A stretch of DNA of 64,000 nt from Mycobacterium gastri (lineage in GTDB: Bacteria; Actinomycetota; Actinomycetes; Mycobacteriales; Mycobacteriaceae): the NCBI RefSeq assembly GCF_002102175.1, contig NZ_LQOX01000147.1, positions 93,967-157,966 of the forward strand, written 5' to 3'. Under the pieces are notes generated by a model. That model did not search any database. It had not been told where the DNA came from and saw only the letters and a list, made by a program, of their open reading frames with translations. Position 1 is the first letter of the stretch. Each line of letters starts with the position of its first letter. The translations under genes were made by a program, and so were the position numbers. Below, in pieces: positions 53,853-62,511 of this stretch.

Positions 53853-54179
53853 TCAGGATCCGTGGCCACCGCCGAAGAGGGCTTGGAACGCGTGCTGTGA
53901 GTCCGCTTCGTGCGATTCCATCAGCGCCGCGGCCTGTGTCAGGCCTTCAGCCAGCCGGGTGCCTCCCGTTAGGACCTTGTTCAACTCGTTGGCGACCTCG
54001 GTGGCGGTCGCGTGGGAAGCAACCACGCCAGCACCAGACCAGGTCGCCGGGTTCATGACGTTCTCTTGGTTGGCCAGGTAGCCCTGGGCTATGGCCATCG
54101 CGTGCTCCATGTTCGCCTGGATGTCATGGGCGGTACTGCGCAGCATCTGCGGGGTTACTTGAATCGTGCCGTCTGCCAT
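53853..54179 (-). CDS. esxD: EsxD, WXG100 ESX-2 substrate
   Basis: The 108-residue product corresponds to EsxD (Rv3891c, 107). It is a helical hairpin with the W-x-G turn as WSG (ATWSGAGV, about residues 47-49) and a Gly/His-rich tail. It forms the partner of EsxC, which follows after 45 bp. AGGAGAAA precedes the ATG. I see no Y-x-x-x-D signal in its tail, so the partner may supply the secretion signal. Confidence 0.95.
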   Translation of the reverse strand: MADGTIQVTPQMLRSTAHDIQANMEHAMAIAQGYLANQENVMNPATWSGAGVVASHATATEVANELNKVLTGGTRLAEGLTQAAALMESHEADSQHAFQALFGGGHGS

Positions 54180-54269
54180 GGGGATTTTCTCCTAACTACG
54201 GTGAGCCGGTTCGCCCTTGTCTATGGGGGCATGACGCGAAGTGTATGGCTGCTATTCAGAGCTGTCGAT

Positions 54270-55493
54270 TCACCCTCTGCGCCAGTTCGGGTCATAGCGG
54301 TCGTCGACCACCCGCACCGTCGCCGGCTGCTCGGACTTGCCGTGCGATGCGCGCTGGCCCCCGGCAGCATGACCCACCGGCATGCCGCCCATGGGCGTGC
54401 CGCTCATCGTCGTTGTCGTCGGCGAACGCAAGGCTTCGGCGCCCAACGCCCCGCTTGGCCGCAATCCCACCGGTCGACCGCTGCTTCCGGACTCGAACGC
54501 ACTGACCGGACGGGTGAAGCTGGTAGCGGACATGCCCGCGCCGCCCAGAGAGGCGCCCCCACCGCCGGCACCGACCGACGCCTCGGTCGCCGCGGCCCCC
54601 GCTGCGGCCGAAGCCGCCGAAGCCCCGGGCGCCGCGCCGCCCATGCCGAGAGCGCCGGGACTGGCGAACATGCCCATCATCGACTGCAAGGGCTGCAGGG
54701 CGCTCATCGGCGCCTGCATCAGCCCGGACGGAGCCTGCAAAGCTTGAGGAACCGCTTGCATCATCGACTGGACCGGTTGCATGAAGGTACCGATTTGGCT
54801 GCCAAAGTTCTCCCCGGCCGACGTTGACTGGCCGGCGCCGCTTGTTCCCGCCTGCACCCCTTGATAGGCGGAGCGCATGCCGTCCCCAGCTGCGGCTTCC
54901 GCAGCAGCCTGCCCGACAGCCGAAGCCGCCTGGGCCGGTGCCGCCGGCGAGGCGCCCATGGTCGCGACCGGCGGCGGAATGGCCAGACTTTCCGCCAGAC
55001 CCGCCAGGATCCCGCCGTAGGTCGCGCCCACCGCCGAGTTGTTGGGCCACATCACCCCGAAATACTCGACGTCAAGCGAGATGATTCGCGGTGTCAGTGC
55101 CCCCCAGACAAGCGGATTGATGTGGTTGTCGACCGTCCACTCGTCACGGTTCTCCATGCATTCCGGTGCTGGGCGCATGGCACTGTTGGCCATCTCGAAC
55201 GCCGCTATCGCCGCCGACACCACCGCCGGTTTGACGTCGACCCAGCCGGCTAAGCCGTGCAGGGAGGCATTGAGCATGGTCACGTTGAGCGCCGAGGCCG
55301 CCGAGCCGAGGCCAAGCCAGCTCGCCGCGGTTGCGGCGGTGTTGATCGCTGACGCGATACCCGAGGCGTGGTGGCTGGCACCTACAGTGGTCCACGCCGT
55401 TTGGTTCGCCACATGCGTGGAGATTCCGGTTCCCGCCTTGAGCAGCAGGTCATTGGCCTCAGGTGTACGCGCAGCCCATCCTGGATCGGGCAT
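54270..55493 (-). CDS. PPE69: PPE-family protein PPE69
   Basis: The 407-residue product corresponds to PPE69 (Rv3892c, about 399). The N-terminal motif reads RTPEANDLL, so the first Pro of PPE is Thr. The first 190 residues are the helical PPE domain with ECMENRDEW and a W-P-N-N turn. The rest is Ala/Gly/Met-rich. A basic stretch ends the protein (VRVVDDRYDPNWRRG). It would pair with PE36 and be chaperoned by EspG2. It lies 6 bp after PE36. Confidence 0.94.
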   Translation of the reverse strand: MPDPGWAARTPEANDLLLKAGTGISTHVANQTAWTTVGASHHASGIASAINTAATAASWLGLGSAASALNVTMLNASLHGLAGWVDVKPAVVSAAIAAFEMANSAMRPAPECMENRDEWTVDNHINPLVWGALTPRIISLDVEYFGVMWPNNSAVGATYGGILAGLAESLAIPPPVATMGASPAAPAQAASAVGQAAAEAAAGDGMRSAYQGVQAGTSGAGQSTSAGENFGSQIGTFMQPVQSMMQAVPQALQAPSGLMQAPMSALQPLQSMMGMFASPGALGMGGAAPGASAASAAAGAAATEASVGAGGGGASLGGAGMSATSFTRPVSAFESGSSGRPVGLRPSGALGAEALRSPTTTTMSGTPMGGMPVGHAAGGQRASHGKSEQPATVRVVDDRYDPNWRRG

Positions 55494-55499
55494 GCGGAT

Positions 55500-55802
55500 T
55501 TAACCCAGTGCCGATGCCGCTGCGCGTAAAGCCTCGGTGGACTCGTACACGCCCGACGCCAGGCCTTGCGTCCCAGCGAACAACCCGCGCTGGGCAGCGT
55601 GCTCGGCAACCACGCCGAGGTAGCCGGCTCCGCAGGCATTCAGTGCCGCTGAAAACATCGCGGAGTCCGGATCGTCTCCCATCGGGGTCGTCCCGAGCAG
55701 CGCCGGCGCCGCCGCGGAGGCCGCCGCCTCGGTTTCCGCACTGATCGCCGACTCGGCGGCTGCAGATGCCAGCACGGCCTCTGGTTGCACAGACAAAACC
55801 AT
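55500..55802 (-). CDS. PE36: PE-family protein PE36
   Basis: The 100-residue product has the PE motif QPEAV near residues 6-10, two amphipathic helices and the secretion motif YESTE (Y-x-x-x-E, about 85-89). M. tuberculosis PE36 (Rv3893c) is annotated at 77 residues, so this is a full-length form. GGAGGG precedes the ATG at 55802; the earlier in-frame starts are less likely. It begins the PE36-PPE69-esxD-esxC unit and has vapC upstream on the same strand (159 bp). Confidence 0.93.
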   Translation of the reverse strand: MVLSVQPEAVLASAAAESAISAETEAAASAAAPALLGTTPMGDDPDSAMFSAALNACGAGYLGVVAEHAAQRGLFAGTQGLASGVYESTEALRAAASALG

Positions 55803-55961
55803 GTTCACCCTCCGAATGTGGTCTCGCGATGAGACGTGTTGGTTGGTCAGTCTAGTGCGAGTCGACACATCGCGTACTCACGAGTGACCGCACCCGTTCT
55901 CGGCGGCTTCCGTTTCGCCGAGCACGCTCGGTCGAAAGCACGGGATACGGCAGCCTGACCG

Positions 55962-56396
55962 TTATTGCTGTCGAGCAGGTCTCTGCGTCGGCCAGTAGCC
56001 GATGACGCCGTCGAACTCGAGGTCAGTCTGCGCGAAGTCGTTGCCAACAGCGACGAGTGGTTGATGTGCGAGCTTGGCGGTCGCGTAGGTCATCGTGTCG
56101 CCGTAGTTGAGGGCGGCCGGGTGCCGGCCCTTGCCATACCGGAGGTAGGCGCGGTATGCGGCTACGGCATGGTCGGCGGTGAAAGCCTCTACTCCTAGGT
56201 TGATCTCGGCTCGCAGACGGTCGAAGACGGTCCGTGCGACCGTGCCGTACCGGTTGGCCAGGACGATGAGGCATTCAGCGATGCTTGGAGCCGACATGAC
56301 CGGGCTGCGGTCACCGGCGAGCGCCACCGCCACTTTCTCGGCGTGCGAGTTTTCGCCCTGGATCAGGGCAATGATGGCCGAGGTGTCGACGATCAT
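55962..56396 (-). CDS. vapC: VapC-type PIN-domain toxin
   Basis: The 144-residue product is a PIN-domain ribonuclease of the VapC family. The acidic active-site residues are Asp4 (MIVDTS), Glu41 (SIAECLIV), Asp100 (NYGDTMTY) and Asp120 (GNDFAQTD), all present, so it should be active. VapC toxins cleave specific tRNAs or rRNA and are blocked by VapB. It follows vapB by 5 bp as expected. It sits between PE36 and eccC2 of ESX-2, where I do not recall any toxin gene in H37Rv. Confidence 0.93.
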   Translation of the reverse strand: MIVDTSAIIALIQGENSHAEKVAVALAGDRSPVMSAPSIAECLIVLANRYGTVARTVFDRLRAEINLGVEAFTADHAVAAYRAYLRYGKGRHPAALNYGDTMTYATAKLAHQPLVAVGNDFAQTDLEFDGVIGYWPTQRPARQQ

Positions 56397-56401
56397 CTGC
56401 T

Positions 56402-56665
56402 CTAAACCCCCGTCGCGGGGTCATACCCAAGCACGTGTTCCCGCTCAGCCTTGGTGATGGGTGATCGGTCCTTCAGCAGAGGCCAGATTTCGCTTTCGAG
56501 GACTTCGAGGAGTTCGTCAGCGCGATTCCCAGTGCGGGATTGGGTGACTTCGAGCTGCGCTTTGAGGGCATGCCGAATGGCGTCGATACGGCTGGGAAGA
56601 TGCAGGCGTGCGGCAAGTGTGTCCGCGAGGTCGATGACTTCTTGGTCTTTGACGGTGAATGCCAT
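56402..56665 (-). CDS. vapB: VapB-type antitoxin (Rv0623-like)
   Basis: The 87-residue product looks like the Rv0623-like/PSK-type VapB antitoxin. The N-terminal strand AFTVKDQEVIDLADTLAARL is followed by a helical region (RIDAIRHALKAQLE) and a C-terminal arm that would wrap VapC (PITKAEREHVLGYDP). The N-terminal part would bind DNA as a dimer and repress the operon. An inverted repeat lies just upstream. It begins the vapBC operon. Confidence 0.88.
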   Translation of the reverse strand: MAFTVKDQEVIDLADTLAARLHLPSRIDAIRHALKAQLEVTQSRTGNRADELLEVLESEIWPLLKDRSPITKAEREHVLGYDPATGV

Positions 56666-56673
56666 ATTGCAAT

Positions 56674-56693
56674 GGTACCTCTATTAAGGTATC
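56674..56693 (-). promoter_or_regulatory. Inverted repeat, candidate VapB operator
   Basis: GGTACCT and AGGTATC form 7-bp arms with one mismatch around a 6-bp spacer, 8 bp upstream of the vapB start and overlapping its ribosome site. VapBC complexes usually bind such sites to control their own operon. Confidence 0.55.
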
Positions 56694-56710
56694 TGGTATC
56701 TCGGCGTCGG

Positions 56711-56758
56711 CCTAGGCCCATCTTAGGCCGGTCTTAGGCCAGTCTTAGGACTTAGGCC
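56711..56758. repeat. Tandem repeats of a TCTTAGGCCRG unit upstream of vapB
   Basis: Consecutive copies of a unit of about 11 bp (CTTAGGCC core) run from 56711 to 56758, between eccC2 and vapB. The last copy is partial. They lie 46-93 bp upstream of the vapB start, in the promoter area. Confidence 0.7.
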
Positions 56759-56798
56759 ATCAACAGGCGGGCTTGATTCCGGCCGGCCGTGTCCGCCG

Positions 56799-59700
56799 CT
56801 ACTGTGCGGCCAGCGTCGACGGGATCCCGACTAACACTCCTTCGACGGCGTCATCGGTGTCCACCAAAAGAGCACGTCCTGGCGGTAACGCTTGCGCACG
56901 GACCATTCGGTTGATCCTGTTTTGCGGGTCGTTATCCATGTACAGCTGGGCCACTTTCGCTGACGTTTGGAATCTCATCCACGGGTCCATCGGCATGGTC
57001 GCCCAGTTCGCGCTATTGCGTGTGGTAAACACGTGCAAACCGATCTGGCGGGCGCGCTCCATCAACTTCCACAGCGCCGCACCCACCGGCGGCTTCTGCG
57101 GGTAAGTCTGTTCCTTGCGCAGGTCCTGGATGTCGTCGATGAGCACAAAATGCCGACACCCTTCCCATGGCTTGAGCGCGCGCAACTCTTCCTGGCTCAG
57201 CCCCTTCGGAGGCAATCGGGGCAGTAAGACCTGTTGGGCCAGCTCTGTGATGACCTCGTCGATCTCGTCTTGGTCATAGGCGTACGCACGCACATAGCCG
57301 GGGCCATGCAGGTCGCGCAGCCCGTGCGGGGCGGTCTTGGGGTCGATCAGCGTCAGCTGGGCTTCTTCCGGGCTGAACCGGCTCATCACCGCTTCACCGA
57401 TGGCCACCAGCGCGGTGGTCTTGCCGCAGCCCTGGCGGCCCAGAATCATCAACCCTGGGCTCTCCCGCAACTTGAGCGGCACCGGGCCGAGTTGGTGCCG
57501 CTCGCCGATCGCAAATGCAATCGACAGGTCGTCGCCGCTGGGATGTGCGGCCTCGTACTCGAGGATCGCCTTGAGCTCGACCCGCTGCGGCAGCCGCTGC
57601 AGGCTTGCGTGTTTAGTCACACCAGCGACGTCAGCGATTCGTTCCCCGACTTCGGTAATACCGACCAATTCGCCGGTTGCAGGATCGGCCAGCGCCGGAA
57701 CACCAACGCGCAGCTCGTGCAAACTCTCCGTCAAACCGAAACCGGGGCGGTTCAACGTTCGTCGGGCCGCCTCGCGTGACTCGATGGACGAATGCCCCAT
57801 CTGGCTTTCGCTTGGGTCGGCCAGCCGCAACTGGATTCGCGCGGTCACGTTCTGCAGCAGACTTTGCCGCTGGCCGTGAATCCAGCCGCCCGCGCTAACC
57901 ATCAGGTGCACACCGTATTCGGGACCGCGGCTGCTCAACGAAATGACGCGATCACCGATTGTGTTGTCCCGGGAGTACAAATCGTCGTAATCGTCAAGCA
58001 CCACAAAGACATCGCCGAATTGGTCGTTGGGGTCGGTGCCTCCGATCCCGTCACTGCCCGGGCCGAAACGGCGCTCTCGGAATCCGTCTAGATCAATTCT
58101 GGCGCGCCGAAACGCCTCTTCACGCGAATCGATCAAAGCCTCCATCGTGCTCAAGATGCGCTCTATGCCTTCGGCGTCCTTGGGCGACACGATGTCGGTG
58201 ACATGCGGTAGCGAAGCGACCTGAGCCATGGTGGCCCCGCCGATGCAGAAGAATGTCACCCGCGCTGGGTTGTACATCGTTGCGGCCGAGGCCATTAGCG
58301 TCATCAAGGCGGTCGTCTTGCCGCGCTGCTTGGCGCCGACCACGATGATGTTGCTGCGCAGCGCGTCGATCGCATACACGACCTGTTTGGATTCTTCGGG
58401 GATGTCCATGACGCCGACCGGAAACATCAGCCCCGGGTTGTCCCCGTAGTCGACATGCCATGGCTTACCGCGATATCCAGCCACCAGGACATCAACCGGT
58501 TCAGCATCTTCCAGTGGCTCCAACCACGGCCGTCGCGGCGATCGATGGGGTACGGCCCGTAGCGATTCGCGCAACACGTCGACAATCTTCTTCTTCTTGA
58601 ATCCGTCGTCGTGGTAGAGGAACTCGTCGGGTTCCGCATCGGCGGCGGCCGCGGCCTTCAGCGCCTCGGCGTCGGATGGGTCCAGCGGCTGGTACTGCCA
58701 GTTGTACAGTCGGGGCTTGGTCAACGTCATGTCGATGGTTTTGGCCACTTCTTTTTTCTTCGGCACGACGAATGGCGCGGACAGGTAGAAGCAGCGGAAC
58801 GGTTCGAGGTCGCGCGGCCCCACCTTCAGCAACGCAAAACCGTTCTCCTTGGACGGCAGATGGTAAGCCGCGTCCGAACCGATCACTTCCCGACTGTCAT
58901 CGCCGGATTCGGCTCGCAGCGCGATCCGAAATGCAATGTTGGACTTGACTTTCTGCAGCGACGACAGGTCCAGCCGCTGCCCGCCCAACATGAAGAACAC
59001 GTTGGCGCCGCGGCCCTCCTGACCGATATGGATGATCAGCTGGATCCACTTCTCGTGGTTGGCAAACAACTCCAGGTATTCATCGACGATGACAAGCAAG
59101 ACCGGTACCGGCGGCAGATCGCGACCGGCAAGGCGGATCTCTTCATAGTCGTTGGCATCGCGCGCACCCACCGACGTGAACAACTCATATCGCTGTTTGA
59201 TCTCGCCATCGATCACCCTGCGCATACGTTCCGCCAGATGCCGCTCGTCCTTACCGAGATTGGACAGAGCGGCAACCACATGCGGAATCCCCAGGATGTC
59301 TTGGGCCGCAGATTCGAACTTCATGTCGACGAAGATGACGTTGAACGTCTCCGGCGAGTGCGTCAGCGCGATCCCGTAGACCAACGACAAGAAGAACTCG
59401 GACTTGCCCGAGCCGCTGGTTCCGATGACCACTGAATGAAACCCGAAGCCGCCAAAGTCTTTTGCGCGGATGATAACGTTCTGCAGCTCGCCGTTCGGTT
59501 TTGCGCCGACCGGGATCTCCGACCATCGTTCGTCGCCGCGGCCGCGGCGCTCGGCCCACAACCGGTCGACATCCAATTCGCGCGGATCGCTGATACCGAG
59601 TGCCCGCAGCAGCTCGGCGGCGCCGCTGGTCGAATCGACGATCTCGCTGCGGCTTGTCGGTGACCACCGCGCCATCGCGCGCGCATATCGGTAGGCGCGA

Positions 59701-61016
59701 TGGATGGACAGCTGGTCGGCGTGCGCAAAGAACTTGCCGCGCGCTCGCAGCAGCGGCGTGGGGCGAGCGTCGTCGTCCTCGGCGTCAGAGCCATCGGAGC
59801 CATTCGTGCCGGGCCCGAGGGCGACGGAACCGCTTGTCGCGCCACCTTGTTCAGCCATATCGAAAACCTGGTCGTCGCCGAATCCAACGCCGGTTCCCAC
59901 CCGCGACGCGATACGCAGCACCGTAATACCGGCCTTGCCGACCTGCCCGACGACACTCTCCCACGCATCGGGGCTGCCGGTGTTGTCATCAACAATCACC
60001 AAGTGCGGTCCCAAATCCACCGCGTCGGTGCCTTGGCCGGTTTCCAGCGCCGAGCCCATTGCCGTTGGGCTGGCCGCCGTCGGCGGTGCCCAGGCGCCGC
60101 GCTTTCCCTTCATGTGCAACTCGGCGCCTAACGTCGCCTCCAGCTCTTCGGGGGTGGCAAAGATCAACCGCCGCCATCCACACGCATCGAACAGCTCGTC
60201 GTGCAGATTGTGAGGCAGCCACACCATCCATGACCACACCTCGGGGTTACGCGTCACCACCATCAGCTTGACGTCGCGCGGGTTGTGAAACACCGCCAGC
60301 GAACACAGCATCGAACGCACCAGCGATCGCACCCGATCCAGGTCTTCACTGACGAAACTGAAGCCCGGTGCCGAGCGTAGATTCACCACCTTGGCGATAT
60401 CGCGAATCTTGCGCTGCTCCAAGATGAAATCGCGCAACGCCTGCCCGGTAACGGGTTCGAGTTCCTCCTCGGAGGAGATGTCAGGCCAGGTCACCGACAG
60501 CACCGAATCGGGTGCGTGCTGCACGCCGGTGCCCAGCCGCACCTCCAGGAAGTCGACATCGCCGCGGCCGCGTTCCCACATCCGGGGCCCGCCGATGATG
60601 GCGCCCAGACCGCGCGGATCGGAGTGCACCGCATGCTGCCACGAGCGTTGCGCGCATACGGCGTCCTGGATCTCGTCGCGGATGCCGTCGAGATCGCGAA
60701 GATAGCGGCGGCGACCCTTTTCCATTTCGCCCCAGGTGATCTTGCGGGCGCGGCCGAATCGACCGGAAAACGCCAGCATGCTGAATGCGCCGATGCCCAT
60801 CAGCGGAAAGAACCCGGTCGACAGACTGCGCACGCCCGACACGTAGAGCATGACGATGGTGCCGATCAGCGCCACGATCAGCGCTGGTACGCCGATCATC
60901 ACCCAGATGTTGCGCGGTTCGCGTTCCGGCAGTGCTATCGGCGCATTGGGCGCTACCCGAACCGGTTTCGGCGGCTGGATCTTGGCACGGTTGATGGGAA
61001 ATGCTTTCTTCGACAT
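56799..61016 (-). CDS. eccC2: ESX-2 FtsK/SpoIIIE-type ATPase EccC2 (single chain)
   Basis: The 1405-residue product corresponds to EccC2 (Rv3894c, about 1396). Unlike ESX-1 it is one chain: two transmembrane helices (about 38-60 and 65-85), then three FtsK/SpoIIIE ATPase domains. P-loops are at about 530-538 (GTSGSGKSE), 890-898 (GAKQRGKTT) and 1190-1198 (GRQGCGKTT). The first has a complete Walker B (VPVLLVIVDEYLEL). It drives ESX-2 secretion. It is 4 bp after eccB2 and 133 bp before vapB. Confidence 0.97.
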   Translation of the reverse strand: MSKKAFPINRAKIQPPKPVRVAPNAPIALPEREPRNIWVMIGVPALIVALIGTIVMLYVSGVRSLSTGFFPLMGIGAFSMLAFSGRFGRARKITWGEMEKGRRRYLRDLDGIRDEIQDAVCAQRSWQHAVHSDPRGLGAIIGGPRMWERGRGDVDFLEVRLGTGVQHAPDSVLSVTWPDISSEEELEPVTGQALRDFILEQRKIRDIAKVVNLRSAPGFSFVSEDLDRVRSLVRSMLCSLAVFHNPRDVKLMVVTRNPEVWSWMVWLPHNLHDELFDACGWRRLIFATPEELEATLGAELHMKGKRGAWAPPTAASPTAMGSALETGQGTDAVDLGPHLVIVDDNTGSPDAWESVVGQVGKAGITVLRIASRVGTGVGFGDDQVFDMAEQGGATSGSVALGPGTNGSDGSDAEDDDARPTPLLRARGKFFAHADQLSIHRAYRYARAMARWSPTSRSEIVDSTSGAAELLRALGISDPRELDVDRLWAERRGRGDERWSEIPVGAKPNGELQNVIIRAKDFGGFGFHSVVIGTSGSGKSEFFLSLVYGIALTHSPETFNVIFVDMKFESAAQDILGIPHVVAALSNLGKDERHLAERMRRVIDGEIKQRYELFTSVGARDANDYEEIRLAGRDLPPVPVLLVIVDEYLELFANHEKWIQLIIHIGQEGRGANVFFMLGGQRLDLSSLQKVKSNIAFRIALRAESGDDSREVIGSDAAYHLPSKENGFALLKVGPRDLEPFRCFYLSAPFVVPKKKEVAKTIDMTLTKPRLYNWQYQPLDPSDAEALKAAAAADAEPDEFLYHDDGFKKKKIVDVLRESLRAVPHRSPRRPWLEPLEDAEPVDVLVAGYRGKPWHVDYGDNPGLMFPVGVMDIPEESKQVVYAIDALRSNIIVVGAKQRGKTTALMTLMASAATMYNPARVTFFCIGGATMAQVASLPHVTDIVSPKDAEGIERILSTMEALIDSREEAFRRARIDLDGFRERRFGPGSDGIGGTDPNDQFGDVFVVLDDYDDLYSRDNTIGDRVISLSSRGPEYGVHLMVSAGGWIHGQRQSLLQNVTARIQLRLADPSESQMGHSSIESREAARRTLNRPGFGLTESLHELRVGVPALADPATGELVGITEVGERIADVAGVTKHASLQRLPQRVELKAILEYEAAHPSGDDLSIAFAIGERHQLGPVPLKLRESPGLMILGRQGCGKTTALVAIGEAVMSRFSPEEAQLTLIDPKTAPHGLRDLHGPGYVRAYAYDQDEIDEVITELAQQVLLPRLPPKGLSQEELRALKPWEGCRHFVLIDDIQDLRKEQTYPQKPPVGAALWKLMERARQIGLHVFTTRNSANWATMPMDPWMRFQTSAKVAQLYMDNDPQNRINRMVRAQALPPGRALLVDTDDAVEGVLVGIPSTLAAQ

Positions 61017-61020
61017 CCTG

Positions 61021-62508
61021 CTAGCCGCCCGCTTTCGCTGTCGTCGTCATCACGGCCACCTGGCCCAGCGTTGGCACCGTGTCGCGAGCCAAGAGCGCAG
61101 CTTCGCGTGACAATGCCGGTCCTGCCGCGAAGGTCCGCAGCAGTGGCCACGGCGCCTGCACGGCGTGCGACGGATCCAGTCCCAACGCGCGCAGCGTCGA
61201 TTCATCGTTGGCGATTCCGAATCGGACGCCGTTGGCTGACACCCAGAACAACGATTCACGCGAATCGGCGGTGACCACAGCACTGGTCGAGGTCGCGAAG
61301 TTCGCCGCACCCGGCAACACCAGAACCTGGTTGGCAACCACCGACGCCGGGTTGCGGTCGTCACGCACCAATCGCACGATCCGGTTGTCCATCGACGAGG
61401 GAACCGGCAAACCCCGGCCGTTGTAGACGGCGACGCGGGCCTGCGGATCCGTCGACGCCTTCTCCCACGAAACACAGGTGGTCGGATTCGCCGCGGTGTC
61501 AACAAAGTTCAGCCGCCCAGTCGGGTAGTACTCCACCGGCAACGAGGTCACCTGGGGTGTGTTGACGAGGACGTCGGGAGTGACCAGCCGCGGCGCCGTC
61601 GATCCATAGGAGTTGGCGCTGCGCAGCAGATCGGCCACGAAGCTATTGATCTTTTGCACGCCGTCCGGCAGCAGTACGTAGAACTGGCTTCCCCCGCCGG
61701 CAGTTTGGGCCTGCAGCACCGCACCAACCTGGGAACCCGGCACCCACTTCGACGGAGTTCCGGCCTCGGCTACCTGCGGCACCCGCAGCGGTTCGGTCGC
61801 CGGTAACCCGTCGAAGAGGGCGCGCGAGATCTCCACCGGCATCGTCACCGCGGGATCGAGTCCCAGACTCAAGGTCACCGCCCTATTGGCCGGGTCGATT
61901 TGTGAGCGCTTGCCTCCCCAGATCACATATGTGCTGCCCTCAAATGTCACCAGCAGGCCCGCGTCGCTGGACATCGGTGCGGCGCGCCCGCCGCCGGTGG
62001 GCATGCCCGCGATCGAGGTGACCACCGGCTTGTCGCCGCTGCGTGGCCGGCCGGCGGTATCGCACACCGCCCACGCCGAGATGGCGCCCAGGTTTACCGG
62101 CATCGCCGGGGGCGCTCCGGGAATGCCGATCAGCGGACCGGTCGGATACTTAGCAATCTCAGCCGGTTTGACCCATGTCGGCTGTCCGGCCGTCCCGGTT
62201 GCCAATCGCGCGGACGTGAAATTCAGTGCTGGATATAGCCGGCCGTCGATGCGTGCATAGATGGCGCCGGAATCGCGGTCACCGATGATCGCCGAGTCGC
62301 CCACGATGCCAGTGGGTTTCAGCACATTGAGCAGCATCATCCATCCTGCTGCGATAGCGACCAACACGACCGACAACGCTAGCGCGGCAGTTTGTTTGCG
62401 GTCGTCGTGCTTCATTCGCACCGAGAACCGGGTCGTCGCTGCGCGCAGCCGTCGGTTGTAGAACAGGTGACCGGAGTTCTGGTCACGGTTGGACAAACTC
62501 AACGGCAT
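61021..62508 (-). CDS. eccB2: ESX-2 membrane core component EccB2
   Basis: The 495-residue product is the same length as EccB2 (Rv3895c). It has a cytoplasmic N-terminus, one transmembrane helix at about 42-62 (ALALSVVLVAIAAGWMMLL), and a periplasmic domain with the EccB repeats (DSGAIYARIDGRLYPALNFTSA). The start MPLSLSNRDQ is kept. It is 3 bp after the Rv3896c-type gene and 4 bp before eccC2, so the three are one operon. Confidence 0.97.
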   Translation of the reverse strand: MPLSLSNRDQNSGHLFYNRRLRAATTRFSVRMKHDDRKQTAALALSVVLVAIAAGWMMLLNVLKPTGIVGDSAIIGDRDSGAIYARIDGRLYPALNFTSARLATGTAGQPTWVKPAEIAKYPTGPLIGIPGAPPAMPVNLGAISAWAVCDTAGRPRSGDKPVVTSIAGMPTGGGRAAPMSSDAGLLVTFEGSTYVIWGGKRSQIDPANRAVTLSLGLDPAVTMPVEISRALFDGLPATEPLRVPQVAEAGTPSKWVPGSQVGAVLQAQTAGGGSQFYVLLPDGVQKINSFVADLLRSANSYGSTAPRLVTPDVLVNTPQVTSLPVEYYPTGRLNFVDTAANPTTCVSWEKASTDPQARVAVYNGRGLPVPSSMDNRIVRLVRDDRNPASVVANQVLVLPGAANFATSTSAVVTADSRESLFWVSANGVRFGIANDESTLRALGLDPSHAVQAPWPLLRTFAAGPALSREAALLARDTVPTLGQVAVMTTTAKAGG

Positions 62509-62511
62509 TTC

